Source: Agrobacterium vaccinii
GTDB taxonomy: Bacteria; Pseudomonadota; Alphaproteobacteria; Rhizobiales; Rhizobiaceae
Length of the DNA: 64,000 nt
Assembly (NCBI RefSeq): GCF_021310995.1
Contig: NZ_CP054151.1
Location: 1-64,000, forward strand
Reading direction: 5' to 3'
Within the stretch, counting starts at the first letter, position 1. Each line of letters starts with the position of its first letter. The notes beneath the pieces were generated by a model that was not told where the DNA came from, did not search any database, and saw nothing but the letters and a program-made list of their open reading frames with translations. Shown one piece after another: positions 16,059-27,866 of the stretch. Made by a program: the position numbers and the translations under genes.

Positions 16059-19000
16059 ATGCCGGTGGCGATTTACCATCTGAGCAGCAAGCCAGTTTCC
16101 AGATCAGGCGGCAGAAGTGCCGTGGCGGCCATTGCCTATCGCACCGCAAGTCTGCTGGTAAATGAACGCGATGGTCTTGTGCATGATTTTACCGCAAAGC
16201 AGGGTGTTGATCATTGCGAAATCGTGCTTCCCGATGGCATCGATGCCGACTGGGCACGCGATCGCTCCGCGTTGTGGAATGCCGCAGAGTCCGCCGAGAA
16301 ACGCTGCGATGCCCGTGTTGCCCGCGAGTTCGAGATCGCCCTTCCGCATGAGCTGAACAACGATGATCGTTTGTCGCTGACGCGTACCTTTGCGCAGGAT
16401 CTTGCCAACCGCTTTGGCACAGCCGTCGACTTTGCCATCCATGTGCCTCAGGGCAAAAGCGATACCCACAATATCCATGCCCATGTGATGATGACCACGC
16501 GGGTGGTGACGTCGGATGGCCTTGGCGACAAGACGCTGATCGAGCGCGAGAACAAATGGCTACTCGCCCATGATCTGCCGACGTCGCACAGCCAGATGCG
16601 CGATATCCGCCAGATGTTTGCAGAGCATGCCAACCGCCATCTCCTGCGCGCTGGTCTTGATGTGCGTGTCGATCATCGCTCGCATCTGACGCGCGGTCTG
16701 TCGATCGAACCAACCGAACATATGGGGGTGCATGCCAGCCAGATGATGCGGCGCGGGCTTGATGTCTCGAGAACCCGGCTGGAGGAGAATGCGGCACGGA
16801 GAAACGCCGAGCTGATCCGGCGCAAACCGGACGAGGTGCTGCGCCTCATCACCGACGAAAAGAGCGTGTTCACCCGTCACGATGTCGCTCGCACGCTGCA
16901 TCGCTATATCAACGACAATGGCAGCTTCCAACGCGCGCTTGCCGCCGTCATGGCGTCACCGCAACTGGTCGAGTTGCAGCCTGAACGACACGACAACGTG
17001 GCGCGCTATTCGACCCGCGAAATGATCGGGATCGAACATTCCATGGCGGCCAGTGCACTGCGCATGGCAGACAGACACAGCCATGGTGTCAGACCTGAAA
17101 ACGTTGATCAGGCGCTTGGTCGTCAGGACGCGCTTCTGCCCGCTTCTGGTCTCAGCGACGAGCAGCGATCTGCTGTCCATCACATCACAGCTGCGCAGCA
17201 GATCGCCGCCGTCATCGGCTTTGCCGGGGCTGGCAAATCCACCATGCTGGCCGCGGCACGCAACGCCTGGGAGGCACAGGGCTTTACCGTTCATGGCGGC
17301 GCCCTTGCCGGAAAGGCAGCGGAAGGATTGACGCAATCATCCGGTATCGCCGCACGCACCCTGGCGTCATGGGAATATGGCTGGAGCCGAGGCAAAGGCG
17401 AACTTCAACGCGGCGATATCTTCGTCATTGACGAGGCCGGTATGGTCGGCAGTCGTCAGCTCGCCCGGATCGTGTCGCAGGTCGAAAAGCGAGGTGCCAA
17501 GCTCGTTCTGGTTGGCGATCACGAGCAGCTTCAGGCGATTGGTGCCGGCTCGCCTTTCCGCGCCATTGCCGAGCGCATCGGCTCGGTCGAGCTTTCTGAA
17601 ATCCGACGACAGAAACACGACTGGCAGCGCCACGCGTCGGTCGCGTTTGCCACGCATCGCACCGGTGTTGGACTGGTCGCCTATGCTGAACGGGGCGACA
17701 TCCTCTTTGCCAATGACACAGAGATGGCGCGCGAAAACCTCGTGCGTGATTATCTCGGCGATCTCAATCAACATCCCTCCGCATCCCGCATTGCCCTTGC
17801 CCACCGCCGCGTCGATGTTCGCGCCATCAATGACGGCATCCGACAGGCGTTGCAGGCTGAAGGGCGGCTTTCGAAAGGCAGTGGTCTGGGCATCGCAGAC
17901 CATGAAGCGTCGACCGTTAACGTTAGGACGGGACCGGCTGACAATGGAGATCGTGAGATCGTCTATCAGACCGTCAACGGCAAGCGCTCCTTTGCGCCCG
18001 GCGACCGCATCCTTCTTCTGGAAAACAACCGTGATCTCGCTGTGAAAAACGGCATGCTGGGAACCGTGGAGGCCGTCGAGCCGAACGCAATACATCTGCG
18101 GCTCGACGGAGCTGCCAGCGGGCAAAACAATGCCCGTGTTCTCTCTCTACCCGTAAAAGATTACCAGAGTTTTGATCATGGCTATGCGACCACCATTCAC
18201 AAGGCCCAAGGCGCCACCGTCGACCGTAGCTTCGTCATGGCATCGTCGACCATGGATCGACACCTGACCTATGTCGCCATGACGCGCCATCGCTATCAGG
18301 CAACCCTTTATGCCGGTCGCGATGACCTCGGCGACACCAAAGACATGGTTGCCAGACTAAGCCGGTCCGGTGCCAAGGAAACGACACTCGATTACACAAA
18401 CCTCTTTGCCGAGAGGCGTGGGCTGACATCAAAGTTGCACGACACGGACGAGATAAAACGTGAAGTCCGGAACACGATCGCGCATGACGTCCAGCACCCA
18501 GCCGGGCAACCGGTGGGCCAGGAGCAGGATCGGCCACACGATCGCAGGCAGGCTGACGAGGAGCTCGTCGACGATCTGGTCGGTCCCGCCCTCAACGCCA
18601 TCGACGCCGCGCACGGTTTTGAACACGTTCAAGACGATCGGGATGCCCGTCTCGTTACCTCAGCAGACATCCCCGCCCCGCTCATTCCCGCCGTTCGTTT
18701 CTACGATCGTACTATCGAAGACATCGCTCGTGAAAAAGCAAAGCCCTCTCTGGAGCACGACATGCAGGCCGTCCGCTCCGTCGGTCGAGAGGTTTACCTC
18801 GATCCTGAACAGGCAGCAGCCAGGCTCAGTGCCGCCATCGTCGACAACGGCATTGAGGGCCACGTCCTGGCCAGATCTCTCATCGAGACCCCCGAGCAGT
18901 TCGGACCCCTGCATGGTAAAGTCGGGCTGTTCGGCGAAAACAAGGAGCGCAGGCTTGCCCGCCATTACACACAGGCCCTTGGCAGCCACGTCCTATCCGC

Positions 19001-19421
19001 TGCAAAAACCTGGCAGCGTCGTCTTGAAGCCGAGCGCAAGTCAGAAACATGGAAACGTGAGCGCCAGGATATCGTCGAAGTCCCCGGCCTTACAAAACGC
19101 AGCCAAGTCCTTCTGCAGCAGTTTGACAGCCTCGTCGTTGAAGACAGGCCGACATTCCTGGCGCAACTCTCCGCCACGCCTGAGGGCAAGCTGGCCATCG
19201 TCGAGGCACGCGCAATCGCCAGTGCCCTCGAGCAGCGCTTTGGTAGCGCCGATATGCGCACCCTGAAACCGGAGGCGCTACGGCTGGCTCCAGAGATGGC
19301 CAACACATTCAATCAGATCAAGGATGTGGCCCGCATCGTCGAGCGGGTCCAGCGGGCTGAGCTCACCCAAAAGCATCAGCTTAAACAGGCTTTGACGAAA
19401 AGTCTGGGCCTGAGGATGTGA
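16059..19421 (+). CDS. traA: Ti-type conjugative relaxase/helicase TraA
   Basis: An 1120-residue relaxase that nicks oriT and unwinds the transferred strand. The MobA/MobL relaxase domain occupies about residues 1-250, with the metal-binding histidines H137, H140 and H142 (THNIHAHVMM); Tyr in AIAYRTAS is a candidate nucleophile region. A RecD-like superfamily 1 helicase follows, with Walker A GFAGAGKST at 387-395, Walker B FVIDEAG at D458-E459 and the late motif YATTIHKAQGATVDRS. A helical C-terminal domain makes up the last 250 residues. The ATG at 16059 sits four bases after AAGGA. Full length is normal and no frame damage is seen. No traG or mating-pair genes are in the window, so transfer would need help in trans. 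Confidence 0.93.
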   Translation: MPVAIYHLSSKPVSRSGGRSAVAAIAYRTASLLVNERDGLVHDFTAKQGVDHCEIVLPDGIDADWARDRSALWNAAESAEKRCDARVAREFEIALPHELNNDDRLSLTRTFAQDLANRFGTAVDFAIHVPQGKSDTHNIHAHVMMTTRVVTSDGLGDKTLIERENKWLLAHDLPTSHSQMRDIRQMFAEHANRHLLRAGLDVRVDHRSHLTRGLSIEPTEHMGVHASQMMRRGLDVSRTRLEENAARRNAELIRRKPDEVLRLITDEKSVFTRHDVARTLHRYINDNGSFQRALAAVMASPQLVELQPERHDNVARYSTREMIGIEHSMAASALRMADRHSHGVRPENVDQALGRQDALLPASGLSDEQRSAVHHITAAQQIAAVIGFAGAGKSTMLAAARNAWEAQGFTVHGGALAGKAAEGLTQSSGIAARTLASWEYGWSRGKGELQRGDIFVIDEAGMVGSRQLARIVSQVEKRGAKLVLVGDHEQLQAIGAGSPFRAIAERIGSVELSEIRRQKHDWQRHASVAFATHRTGVGLVAYAERGDILFANDTEMARENLVRDYLGDLNQHPSASRIALAHRRVDVRAINDGIRQALQAEGRLSKGSGLGIADHEASTVNVRTGPADNGDREIVYQTVNGKRSFAPGDRILLLENNRDLAVKNGMLGTVEAVEPNAIHLRLDGAASGQNNARVLSLPVKDYQSFDHGYATTIHKAQGATVDRSFVMASSTMDRHLTYVAMTRHRYQATLYAGRDDLGDTKDMVARLSRSGAKETTLDYTNLFAERRGLTSKLHDTDEIKREVRNTIAHDVQHPAGQPVGQEQDRPHDRRQADEELVDDLVGPALNAIDAAHGFEHVQDDRDARLVTSADIPAPLIPAVRFYDRTIEDIAREKAKPSLEHDMQAVRSVGREVYLDPEQAAARLSAAIVDNGIEGHVLARSLIETPEQFGPLHGKVGLFGENKERRLARHYTQALGSHVLSAAKTWQRRLEAERKSETWKRERQDIVEVPGLTKRSQVLLQQFDSLVVEDRPTFLAQLSATPEGKLAIVEARAIASALEQRFGSADMRTLKPEALRLAPEMANTFNQIKDVARIVERVQRAELTQKHQLKQALTKSLGLRM

Positions 19422-19889
19422 GGTCAGCGGGCCGGACGGTTGATACGGTCGAGAGCTGTTGCAAGCAAGAAGGCTGCCCGCCTATAAAGGTTACGGCCCA
19501 CCCTTAGATATTCCATTCGGCACATGTTGGAGTGTTGAAGGTCACGACGCAATGATCCGGAAGCTCCCGGAATGGTGGGAGGCATCCGTTGGCCCGTGGC
19601 GTATCGTGTGAGCCACACCTGTCATTATCATAGTGCGTGGGGACGTGTTCGCAACAGCCGAGCGCAGGGTCAAAGCTTTAGAAAATCGACGTCCGTCGCC
19701 ATTGGGTCTCCCCGTGTCGGAGTCGCGGCAGTCCAATAGCGCTGTTGATGTTCTGCTGGAAGAGGTAAGTTGCGTTATCTACTTGGCATAACCTTTAAGA
19801 GGAGGAACGATTCCACGGCAGAACTGGCGTTCAAACGACTGCCAGCCAGAAGGTGTCGCTTCGAACTTTACCCCAGAGGAGGAATGGGA
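19422..19889. other. Intergenic, no supported gene
   Basis: Lies between traA and the formaldehyde dehydrogenase. A minus-strand frame at 19424-19618 (ending ALDRINRPAR, with a plausible internal ATG) is the best ORF but has no family. Just before 19890, AGGAGG sits seven bases upstream of the fdhA start. Confidence 0.4.
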
Positions 19890-21080
19890 ATGAGCAGGAA
19901 CAGAGGCGTAGTGTATTTGCGGCCAGGCAAGGTCGAAGTAAGAGACATCGACGATCCCAAGCTTGAGGCACCTGACGGTCGTCGGATCGAGCATGGCGTC
20001 ATCCTCAAAGTCATTTCTACAAACATCTGCGGCTCCGACCAGCACATGGTCAGGGGCCGAACCACGGCCTTACCAGGTCTCGTGCTGGGCCATGAAATCA
20101 CGGGGGAAGTCATTGAAAAGGGCGTCGACGTCGAGATGCTGGAGATCGGAGATATCGTCTCAGTGCCCTTCAACGTCGCCTGTGGTCGCTGCCGCTGCTG
20201 CAAGTCTCAAGACACTGGCGTATGTCTCACCGTCAATCCATCACGCGCGGGCGGGGCTTATGGTTACGTCGACATGGGCGGATGGATCGGCGGCCAGGCC
20301 CGTTACGTCACAGTCCCCTACGCTGATTTCAATCTCCTGAAATTTCCTGATCGTGACAGGGCTTTATCGAAAATCCGCGATCTTACGATGTTGTCCGACA
20401 TCCTGCCGACAGGTTTCCACGGCGCGGTGAAGGCCGGGGTCGGCGTTGGCTCGACAGTCTATGTCGCAGGTGCCGGTCCGGTCGGTCTGGCAGCAGCAGC
20501 GTCAGCGCGCATTCTTGGTGCAGCGGTCGTGATGATTGGTGATTTCAACAAGGATCGTCTCGAGCATGCAGCCAAGGTCGGGTTCGAGCCGATTGATCTT
20601 TCCAAGAGCGACCGGCTCGGAGACATGATCGCCCAGGTCACCGGGATCGATGAGGTCGATAGCGCCATCGATGCCGTTGGTTTCGAAGCCCGCGGTCATT
20701 CTGGCAGTGAGCAGCCAGCCATCGTTTTAAACCAGATGATGGAGATCACACGAGCGGCAGGTTCGATAGGCATTCCAGGCCTCTATGTCACGGAAGACCC
20801 AGGGGCAGTAGATGACGCCGCCAGAAAGGGTAGTTTGTCCCTTCGACTGGGTCTCGGCTGGGCCAAGGCCCAGTCCTTCCACACCGGCCAGACACCAGTG
20901 CTGAAATACAATCGTCAGCTCATGCAGGCTATCCTTCACGACCGACTGCCGATCGCCGACATTGTCAACGCAAAGATCATTTCGCTTGATGATGCCGCGC
21001 AGGGCTATGAAAGCTTTGACCAGGGGGCGGCGGTAAAATACGTTCTGGACCCTCATGGAGACCTGACGAACGCCGCCTGA
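19890..21080 (+). CDS. fdhA: Glutathione-independent formaldehyde dehydrogenase
   Basis: A 396-residue zinc-dependent medium-chain dehydrogenase matching FdhA of Pseudomonas putida (about 399 residues), which oxidises formaldehyde to formate with tightly bound NAD and without glutathione. Visible features are the catalytic-zinc Cys47 (NICGSDQH), the structural-zinc cysteine cluster CGRCRCCKSQDTGVC, the catalytic-zinc HE in LVLGHEITG, and the nucleotide fold VAGAGPVGLAAAASA. The family-specific long insertion SRAGGAYGYVDMGGWIGGQ is present. The second ATG (19890) is used because AGGAGG is seven bases away; the first at 19884 is too close. It is monocistronic. Confidence 0.93.
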   Translation: MSRNRGVVYLRPGKVEVRDIDDPKLEAPDGRRIEHGVILKVISTNICGSDQHMVRGRTTALPGLVLGHEITGEVIEKGVDVEMLEIGDIVSVPFNVACGRCRCCKSQDTGVCLTVNPSRAGGAYGYVDMGGWIGGQARYVTVPYADFNLLKFPDRDRALSKIRDLTMLSDILPTGFHGAVKAGVGVGSTVYVAGAGPVGLAAAASARILGAAVVMIGDFNKDRLEHAAKVGFEPIDLSKSDRLGDMIAQVTGIDEVDSAIDAVGFEARGHSGSEQPAIVLNQMMEITRAAGSIGIPGLYVTEDPGAVDDAARKGSLSLRLGLGWAKAQSFHTGQTPVLKYNRQLMQAILHDRLPIADIVNAKIISLDDAAQGYESFDQGAAVKYVLDPHGDLTNAA

Positions 21081-21569
21081 TTTGATCAGACACCATGGTG
21101 GCTCGCTATCCTTGCTCCGCCCTTTATCGAGGTTGGACAAGGGCAGTTTGTTCGTCCTCCCTTGCCACAAATCAATGTTCATTGGACCCAGTTGCTCTTG
21201 TTGGAAAGGTCGACGGAGCGGGTGAAGGGAATATTTGGAGCGGGTAGAGGGCTCTGACTAATCATATGTGCGTTGATTTAATTGCACAATTATTAGTGAA
21301 ACCGAGATATTCTGCACGTCTTGTGGCACATGTTGTGGCACGCCAGTGTCGCAGCTCGTAAGCAATATTAGTGCATGTCACCGCTCAATACTACAGTGCG
21401 TGGCGCCGGCAACGTAAGCCATCCAGCCTCATTGATAATTCTAATGAACGATGAATATCTGAAAGTTAAAACAAAAGTCTCCCGGGAATGAGCTGCAAAC
21501 TCGAGATGCCGGACAAGGGAAATGTCCAATAGTACGGTTCGAGAGAGTTGAAAGCACTCTGCGTGTGAT
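21081..21569. other. Intergenic junction region between fdhA and IS fragment
   Basis: No gene is supported. It contains the tandem tRNA-3'-end-like repeats at 21215-21251 and a pair of TGTGGCAC octamers four bases apart near 21322-21341. Bases 21255-21310 are AT-rich. This layout looks like a recombination junction. Confidence 0.45.
21215..21251. repeat. Tandem tRNA-3'-end-like repeats, possible att remnant
   Basis: GGAGCGGGTGAAGGG at 21215 is repeated as GGAGCGGGTAGAGGG at 21237, a 22-base period. Both read like the complement of a tRNA acceptor stem plus the start of its T arm (5'-GGAGCGGGTGAAGGGAAT...), the segment usually duplicated at integrase att sites. The T loop and anticodon are missing, so no tRNA gene is present. 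Confidence 0.4.
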
Positions 21570-22203
21570 ATGCAGGGAACTTGGCATGCGGACAAGATGG
21601 CCCCGAGCCAGCTTGACAGGGTGAACCGCCAGTTCAAAGCCCCTGCGCCGAACAGGCTGTGGGTTTCGGATTTCACATATGTCGCTACCTGGCAGGGGTT
21701 CGTCTACGTGGCCTTTGTCATCGACGTCTTCGCTCGTCGCATCATTGGCTGGCGGGCGAGCCGGACGGCACATGCAGGCTTTGTCCTGGATGCCCTTGAC
21801 CAGGCGCTTCATGATCGGCGTCCTGCTCATGGCGGTGGCCTTGTGCATCACTCGGATCGCGGCGTTCAATACGTGTCCATTCGCTATTCCGAGCGGTTGG
21901 CAGAAGCAGGTATCGAGCCATCTGTCGGAAGTGTCGGCGACAGCTACGACAACGCCCTCGCAGAAACGATCAACGGTCTTTACAAGGCCGAGGTCATTCA
22001 TCGCCGGGGACCGTGGCGAAGCTTCGAAGCGGTCGAGTTCGCTACCCTGGAATGGGTCGACTGGTTCAACCACCGACGCCTTCTGGAGCCCATCGGAAAC
22101 ATGCCGCCAGCCGAAGCTGAAGAGCGCTTTTACGCCATGCTGGACGAACCAGCCATGGCCGCATAACTTAACCGAAATGGCCTCCGGCAAACCCGGTGCG
22201 GTT
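21570..22203 (+). mobile_element. IS3-family element, 3' fragment with transposase OrfB C-terminal half
   Basis: The frame from 21570 to 22166 encodes 198 residues of an IS3-type rve transposase. The DDE residues are visible in WVSDFTYVA (D), VHHSDRGVQY (D) and YDNALAETINGLYKAEVI (E). The tail WFNHRRLLEPIGNMPPAEAEERFY is typical. OrfA and the N-terminal half of OrfB are missing, so the copy cannot transpose alone. The right end, ending near ...CCCGGTGCGGTTCA at about 22203, looks like an IS3 terminal repeat and abuts a truncated diguanylate cyclase. The left end is lost. Confidence 0.82.
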
Positions 22204-22599
22204 CACCCGCATGCCGTTATCATCTGTGACCTCGATCATTTTAAGAGTATCAATGACACCTACGGCCACCATATCGGCGACTTGGTAATTCAGTCGTTCG
22301 GAGAACTTCTTCGTAACTACGCGCCCGCAACTTCAGCAACAGGCCGGATAGGCGGCGAGGAATTCGCAGTCTTCTTACCTAGCACGCCTTTGGACACTGC
22401 GCTGTCCCTCGCTCAGACGCTACGCAAGGCGACTACAACCATCGAGGGTCTCCCGCTGAGACCAACCGCGAGCTTCGGTGTCGCTTCGCTCTCCGCGGCT
22501 TCCGATCTGCAAGATGCATACCGGCGGGCAGACAAGGCACTATATGAAGCAAAAAACTCAGGGCGGGATCGGGTGAAACTGGCGATGAGCCACGCCTAG
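22204..22599 (+). pseudogene. Diguanylate cyclase GGDEF domain, 5' truncated by IS3 fragment
   Basis: Right after the IS end, in frame with it, about 130 residues form most of a GGDEF domain. It has AVIICDLDHFKSINDTYGH (metal-binding Asp, substrate Asn), the active-site loop GRIGGEEFAVFL, and ADKALYEAKNSGRDRV at the end. GGDEF proteins make cyclic di-GMP. The start of the domain and any sensor part are gone, replaced by the IS3 fragment. A fusion transcript from the IS could in principle still make a partial domain. Confidence 0.85.
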
Positions 22600-23237
22600 A
22601 TCAGTGTAGGACTATCGACTTGCTACTCTCCGTAGCATCAATCGGCAAATGAGTCTCTGCCGTCCATAATGGAAATATGGATAAGCAAAATTGACGGCCG
22701 CCTTCCTTGCAATTTGGCATCATATCCGAACGGTCTGAAACTACGCTTTAGAGGGAGCCCAACCTTCGACATGCTATTTTTGATGTTAAGCTTGGGAAAA
22801 CCAATCTGAAGATCCGCGGACCGCATGAGTCTTGCGTTCGAGAGTGCTGAGGAGCTCGCGCTACGAAGTTCTGACAAGGTAGCCCTGCATAGAGAATTGA
22901 ATGCTCCGACCCGATAATCTAGAATCTGCAACGACCGCTCTAGTCTGCAGGATTTTACTGGTTGAACAAGAGTTTACTGCAGGGACGGAAACTATAGAAA
23001 ATCCGGCTTTTTGATCGTATAGATTTGCAATCCCGGATGAAGATATCCCACGTCTCAGGCGCCTGCTACGATCGTGTCTACGTACGGAGAAAATCCCGTT
23101 TATATTAAAAGCGGCATGCAAGATTCTGTTTCGCCATAATAGACTGTCAGACTCAGAAGTTCCTAAAATAGAGCAACCAAATCGCGCGACGCCAGCGGGG
23201 GCAATACGCATGTCTCTCCACGGAAGTGGTCGGCACA
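22600..23237. other. Intergenic, nothing recognised
   Basis: About 640 bases of lower GC content than the surrounding genes. Minus-strand frames at 22638 and 22861 have no family resemblance and no ribosome site. It may be decayed coding DNA linked to the IS event. Confidence 0.4.
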
Positions 23238-23483
23238 TCAGTTACCGATCGCCTCATAGGTGAACGTAAGCGATCCTACGGAAACAGCCCGTCCTTTCTC
23301 GTCTCTGACTTTCACAGTAACAATCCCTCGGTGGTCGTCATAGGGCATTTCGTCCTTGGCGATGTCCGCCATGATGCGTCCAACCTCACGCGGAAGCTCG
23401 TCTGGTGAAGATACGAGCATCCCTTGACCGTCGATCACTTCCCCGTCGCCGTTGTGGACATCAAAAAAATACCGGCTAGCCAT
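23238..23483 (-). CDS. DUF6894-family small protein
   Basis: An 81-residue protein with the typical layout of this rhizobial family. It has an opening beta strand (MASRYFFDVHNGDGEVIDGQG), a D/E-rich helix in which PREVGRIMADIAKDEMPYD resembles the conserved A-x-x-I-x-D segment, and a final beta hairpin (IVTVKVRDEKGRAVSVGSLTFTYE). No catalytic residues are known for the family. Related copies lie at 5989 (broken) and 6571. It is transcribed away from the response regulator gene's direction of start, with 47 bases between them. Confidence 0.75.
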   Translation of the reverse strand: MASRYFFDVHNGDGEVIDGQGMLVSSPDELPREVGRIMADIAKDEMPYDDHRGIVTVKVRDEKGRAVSVGSLTFTYEAIGN

Positions 23484-23530
23484 TGCAGGTCCTATGTTTT
23501 AGGGATCATAATTGCGTACGGTTGATGTAA

Positions 23531-23932
23531 CTAAGGGGAGTCTGGCTTTCGGAAACCATGCTCCATCAATGTTTGATGGACAAGTTCTGCCGTAAACGGT
23601 TTGCCTATGAACTTCGCGTTGCCTGGAAGGTCGCCCGGACCGGGAACAATTGCCCCGGACGCGATCACCACACAGATGTGCGGCCAGCGCTCTGCGACGA
23701 TTCGTGCCAGACTGAAGCCGTCCAGGTCTCCGGGCATCTGTACGTCTGTAAAAAGAAGCTGGAGCGAGGAGTGCCTGTCGAGAAACGCAAACGCCTGATC
23801 TGCCGTGGATGCCTCCACGACTGAGTATCCCTCATCCAAAATGATATCGACCGTCTCCAAGAGGATGAGCGGCTCGTCGTCGACGACAAGGGCAATGGGT
23901 TGAACGAGCTCTTCGAATTCTGCGGTTTCCAT
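23531..23932 (-). CDS. Single-domain response regulator
   Basis: A 133-residue CheY-like receiver with no output domain. The acidic pocket is D18/D19 (LVVDDEPL), the phosphorylation Asp is in LFTDVQMPG near residue 62, and the conserved Lys is in FIGKPFTAE near residue 112. The GDLDGFSLAR sequence after the phosphorylation site is characteristic of alphaproteobacterial stand-alone receivers that act in phosphorelays. No histidine kinase is adjacent. It is co-directional with the DUF6894 gene but probably transcribed alone. Confidence 0.88.
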   Translation of the reverse strand: METAEFEELVQPIALVVDDEPLILLETVDIILDEGYSVVEASTADQAFAFLDRHSSLQLLFTDVQMPGDLDGFSLARIVAERWPHICVVIASGAIVPGPGDLPGNAKFIGKPFTAELVHQTLMEHGFRKPDSP

Positions 23933-24319
23933 TCACCCTAAAGCTACAGAACACCAGTTTGTTCCTTATATCCAGGAGATGGAGCAACATTGGTCAACAA
24001 GTTCAATTTCTTGAAGATGTCTTCTCTCTATAATTGGCCTTCGAAGGTAACGCCTTGACGTTCGTGGCCTCGTTAGCGTCTGTGTAAGCTGTAGTCACAG
24101 GTGCAATGAGATCTGGGTACCCAGCAGTTGATTCGAGTATTGCGGCACAACCCATATGCACTCGACACCAACGCGCCTTGCCATAGCGGTCCAAACCACC
24201 GTATGAGATCATGAAACGCAACAACTGCATCCATTCCACAACTGTAAACGTTGAACCCGGATACTCCTTATTACGCGATATCTGTAATGTTGGGTTTCGT
24301 TCTAGTAGTCGTGTGTAAC

Positions 24320-24352
24320 AGGTCACCTCCACCTCTCGATGGGAGGTGACCT
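24320..24352. terminator. Strong 11-bp hairpin downstream of chemoreceptor gene
   Basis: AGGTCACCTCC (24320-24330) is perfectly inverted at 24342-24352 around an 11-base loop. It lies 29 bases past the chemoreceptor stop, read on the minus strand, so it fits a transcription terminator or mRNA-end stabiliser. It lacks a clean T tract on either side, so Rho-independence is uncertain. It overlaps a weak minus-strand ORF (24003-24368). Confidence 0.5.
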
Positions 24353-24380
24353 GATCGAAGTCCGTCAAAGCTGGTTTTTC

Positions 24381-27229
<2,849 letters not shown>

Positions 27230-27736
27230 CTAATGACCGGGAGAGACCGTGTTCAATGCTGAAGAAAGATAACGGGCAGCCAGATGGTTACCTCTTCTTT
27301 CCGCGATTGATAACGCCGCGCGACAATGGGCCTGCAAAGGATCGCTACCCTCCGCAATATGCGGTGAGGAGGCATCCATAACAGCTCCGGTATAGAACGT
27401 CGGGACGCCCATCTCATCATGAAGACAACGTCCAAAAGATATCAAGGTCCGCGTCGAACCGTCGGAATGCCGCACACGGAAGCGACCAATCGATGGTTCG
27501 GCGTTCAGGATTGCACTGTGGACGTTACTGGCGATCACAGCGCGGTCGTCTTCCACCATGATTGCAAAGATCTGTTCGACTGAAATTCCTTTGGCGAGTT
27601 CCTCGATGGAAAAGCCATAGAGTTTAGCCAAGTAGGGGTCACCGTAAAGTTTGTTCTCTGCGACATGCCAAGTGTAAAACCCCATACTGTGTGGGGATGA
27701 AACAACTGTGGCTCCTGTCAGCAATGACTTTTTCAT
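27230..27736 (-). CDS. PAS-domain protein
   Basis: A 168-residue protein consisting almost entirely of one PAS_3-type fold (about residues 18-125: FYTWHVAENKLYGDPYLAKLYGF, then RFRVRHSDGSTRTLISFGRCLHDE and YTGAVMDAS). It is followed by a short helix rich in Ala and Arg. There is no kinase, HWE or cyclase output, so it is a stand-alone sensor or a partner subunit. The PAS pocket could bind a small ligand or haem; a free His is near the end. It is separated from the chemoreceptor by 550 bases. Confidence 0.78.
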   Translation of the reverse strand: MKKSLLTGATVVSSPHSMGFYTWHVAENKLYGDPYLAKLYGFSIEELAKGISVEQIFAIMVEDDRAVIASNVHSAILNAEPSIGRFRVRHSDGSTRTLISFGRCLHDEMGVPTFYTGAVMDASSPHIAEGSDPLQAHCRAALSIAERRGNHLAARYLSSALNTVSPGH

Positions 27737-27866
27737 AACTCTCTCCCAGCCTTAGAAAGAAATGGACTCAGAACGGCCATAGACTTGCATGTCGGATTGC
27801 TAATTTAAAGTGTCGATGTCATAGGTCCGTTCGTTCTTGCTGTTCTTTGAGGAAAATCGTTCTCCA

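Noticed and set aside
19424..19618. A 64-codon minus-strand ORF between traA and fdhA
   Set aside because: The C-terminal half looks partly protein-like, but there is no family and no convincing start, so it was left as intergenic.
21215..21251. A complete tRNA gene
   Set aside because: Only acceptor and T-stem-like sequence is present, twice; no anticodon arm or cloverleaf can be drawn.
24003..24368. A 121-codon minus-strand ORF after the chemoreceptor
   Set aside because: Starts with TTG without a ribosome site, has no family, and its start region is a perfect hairpin better explained as a terminator.
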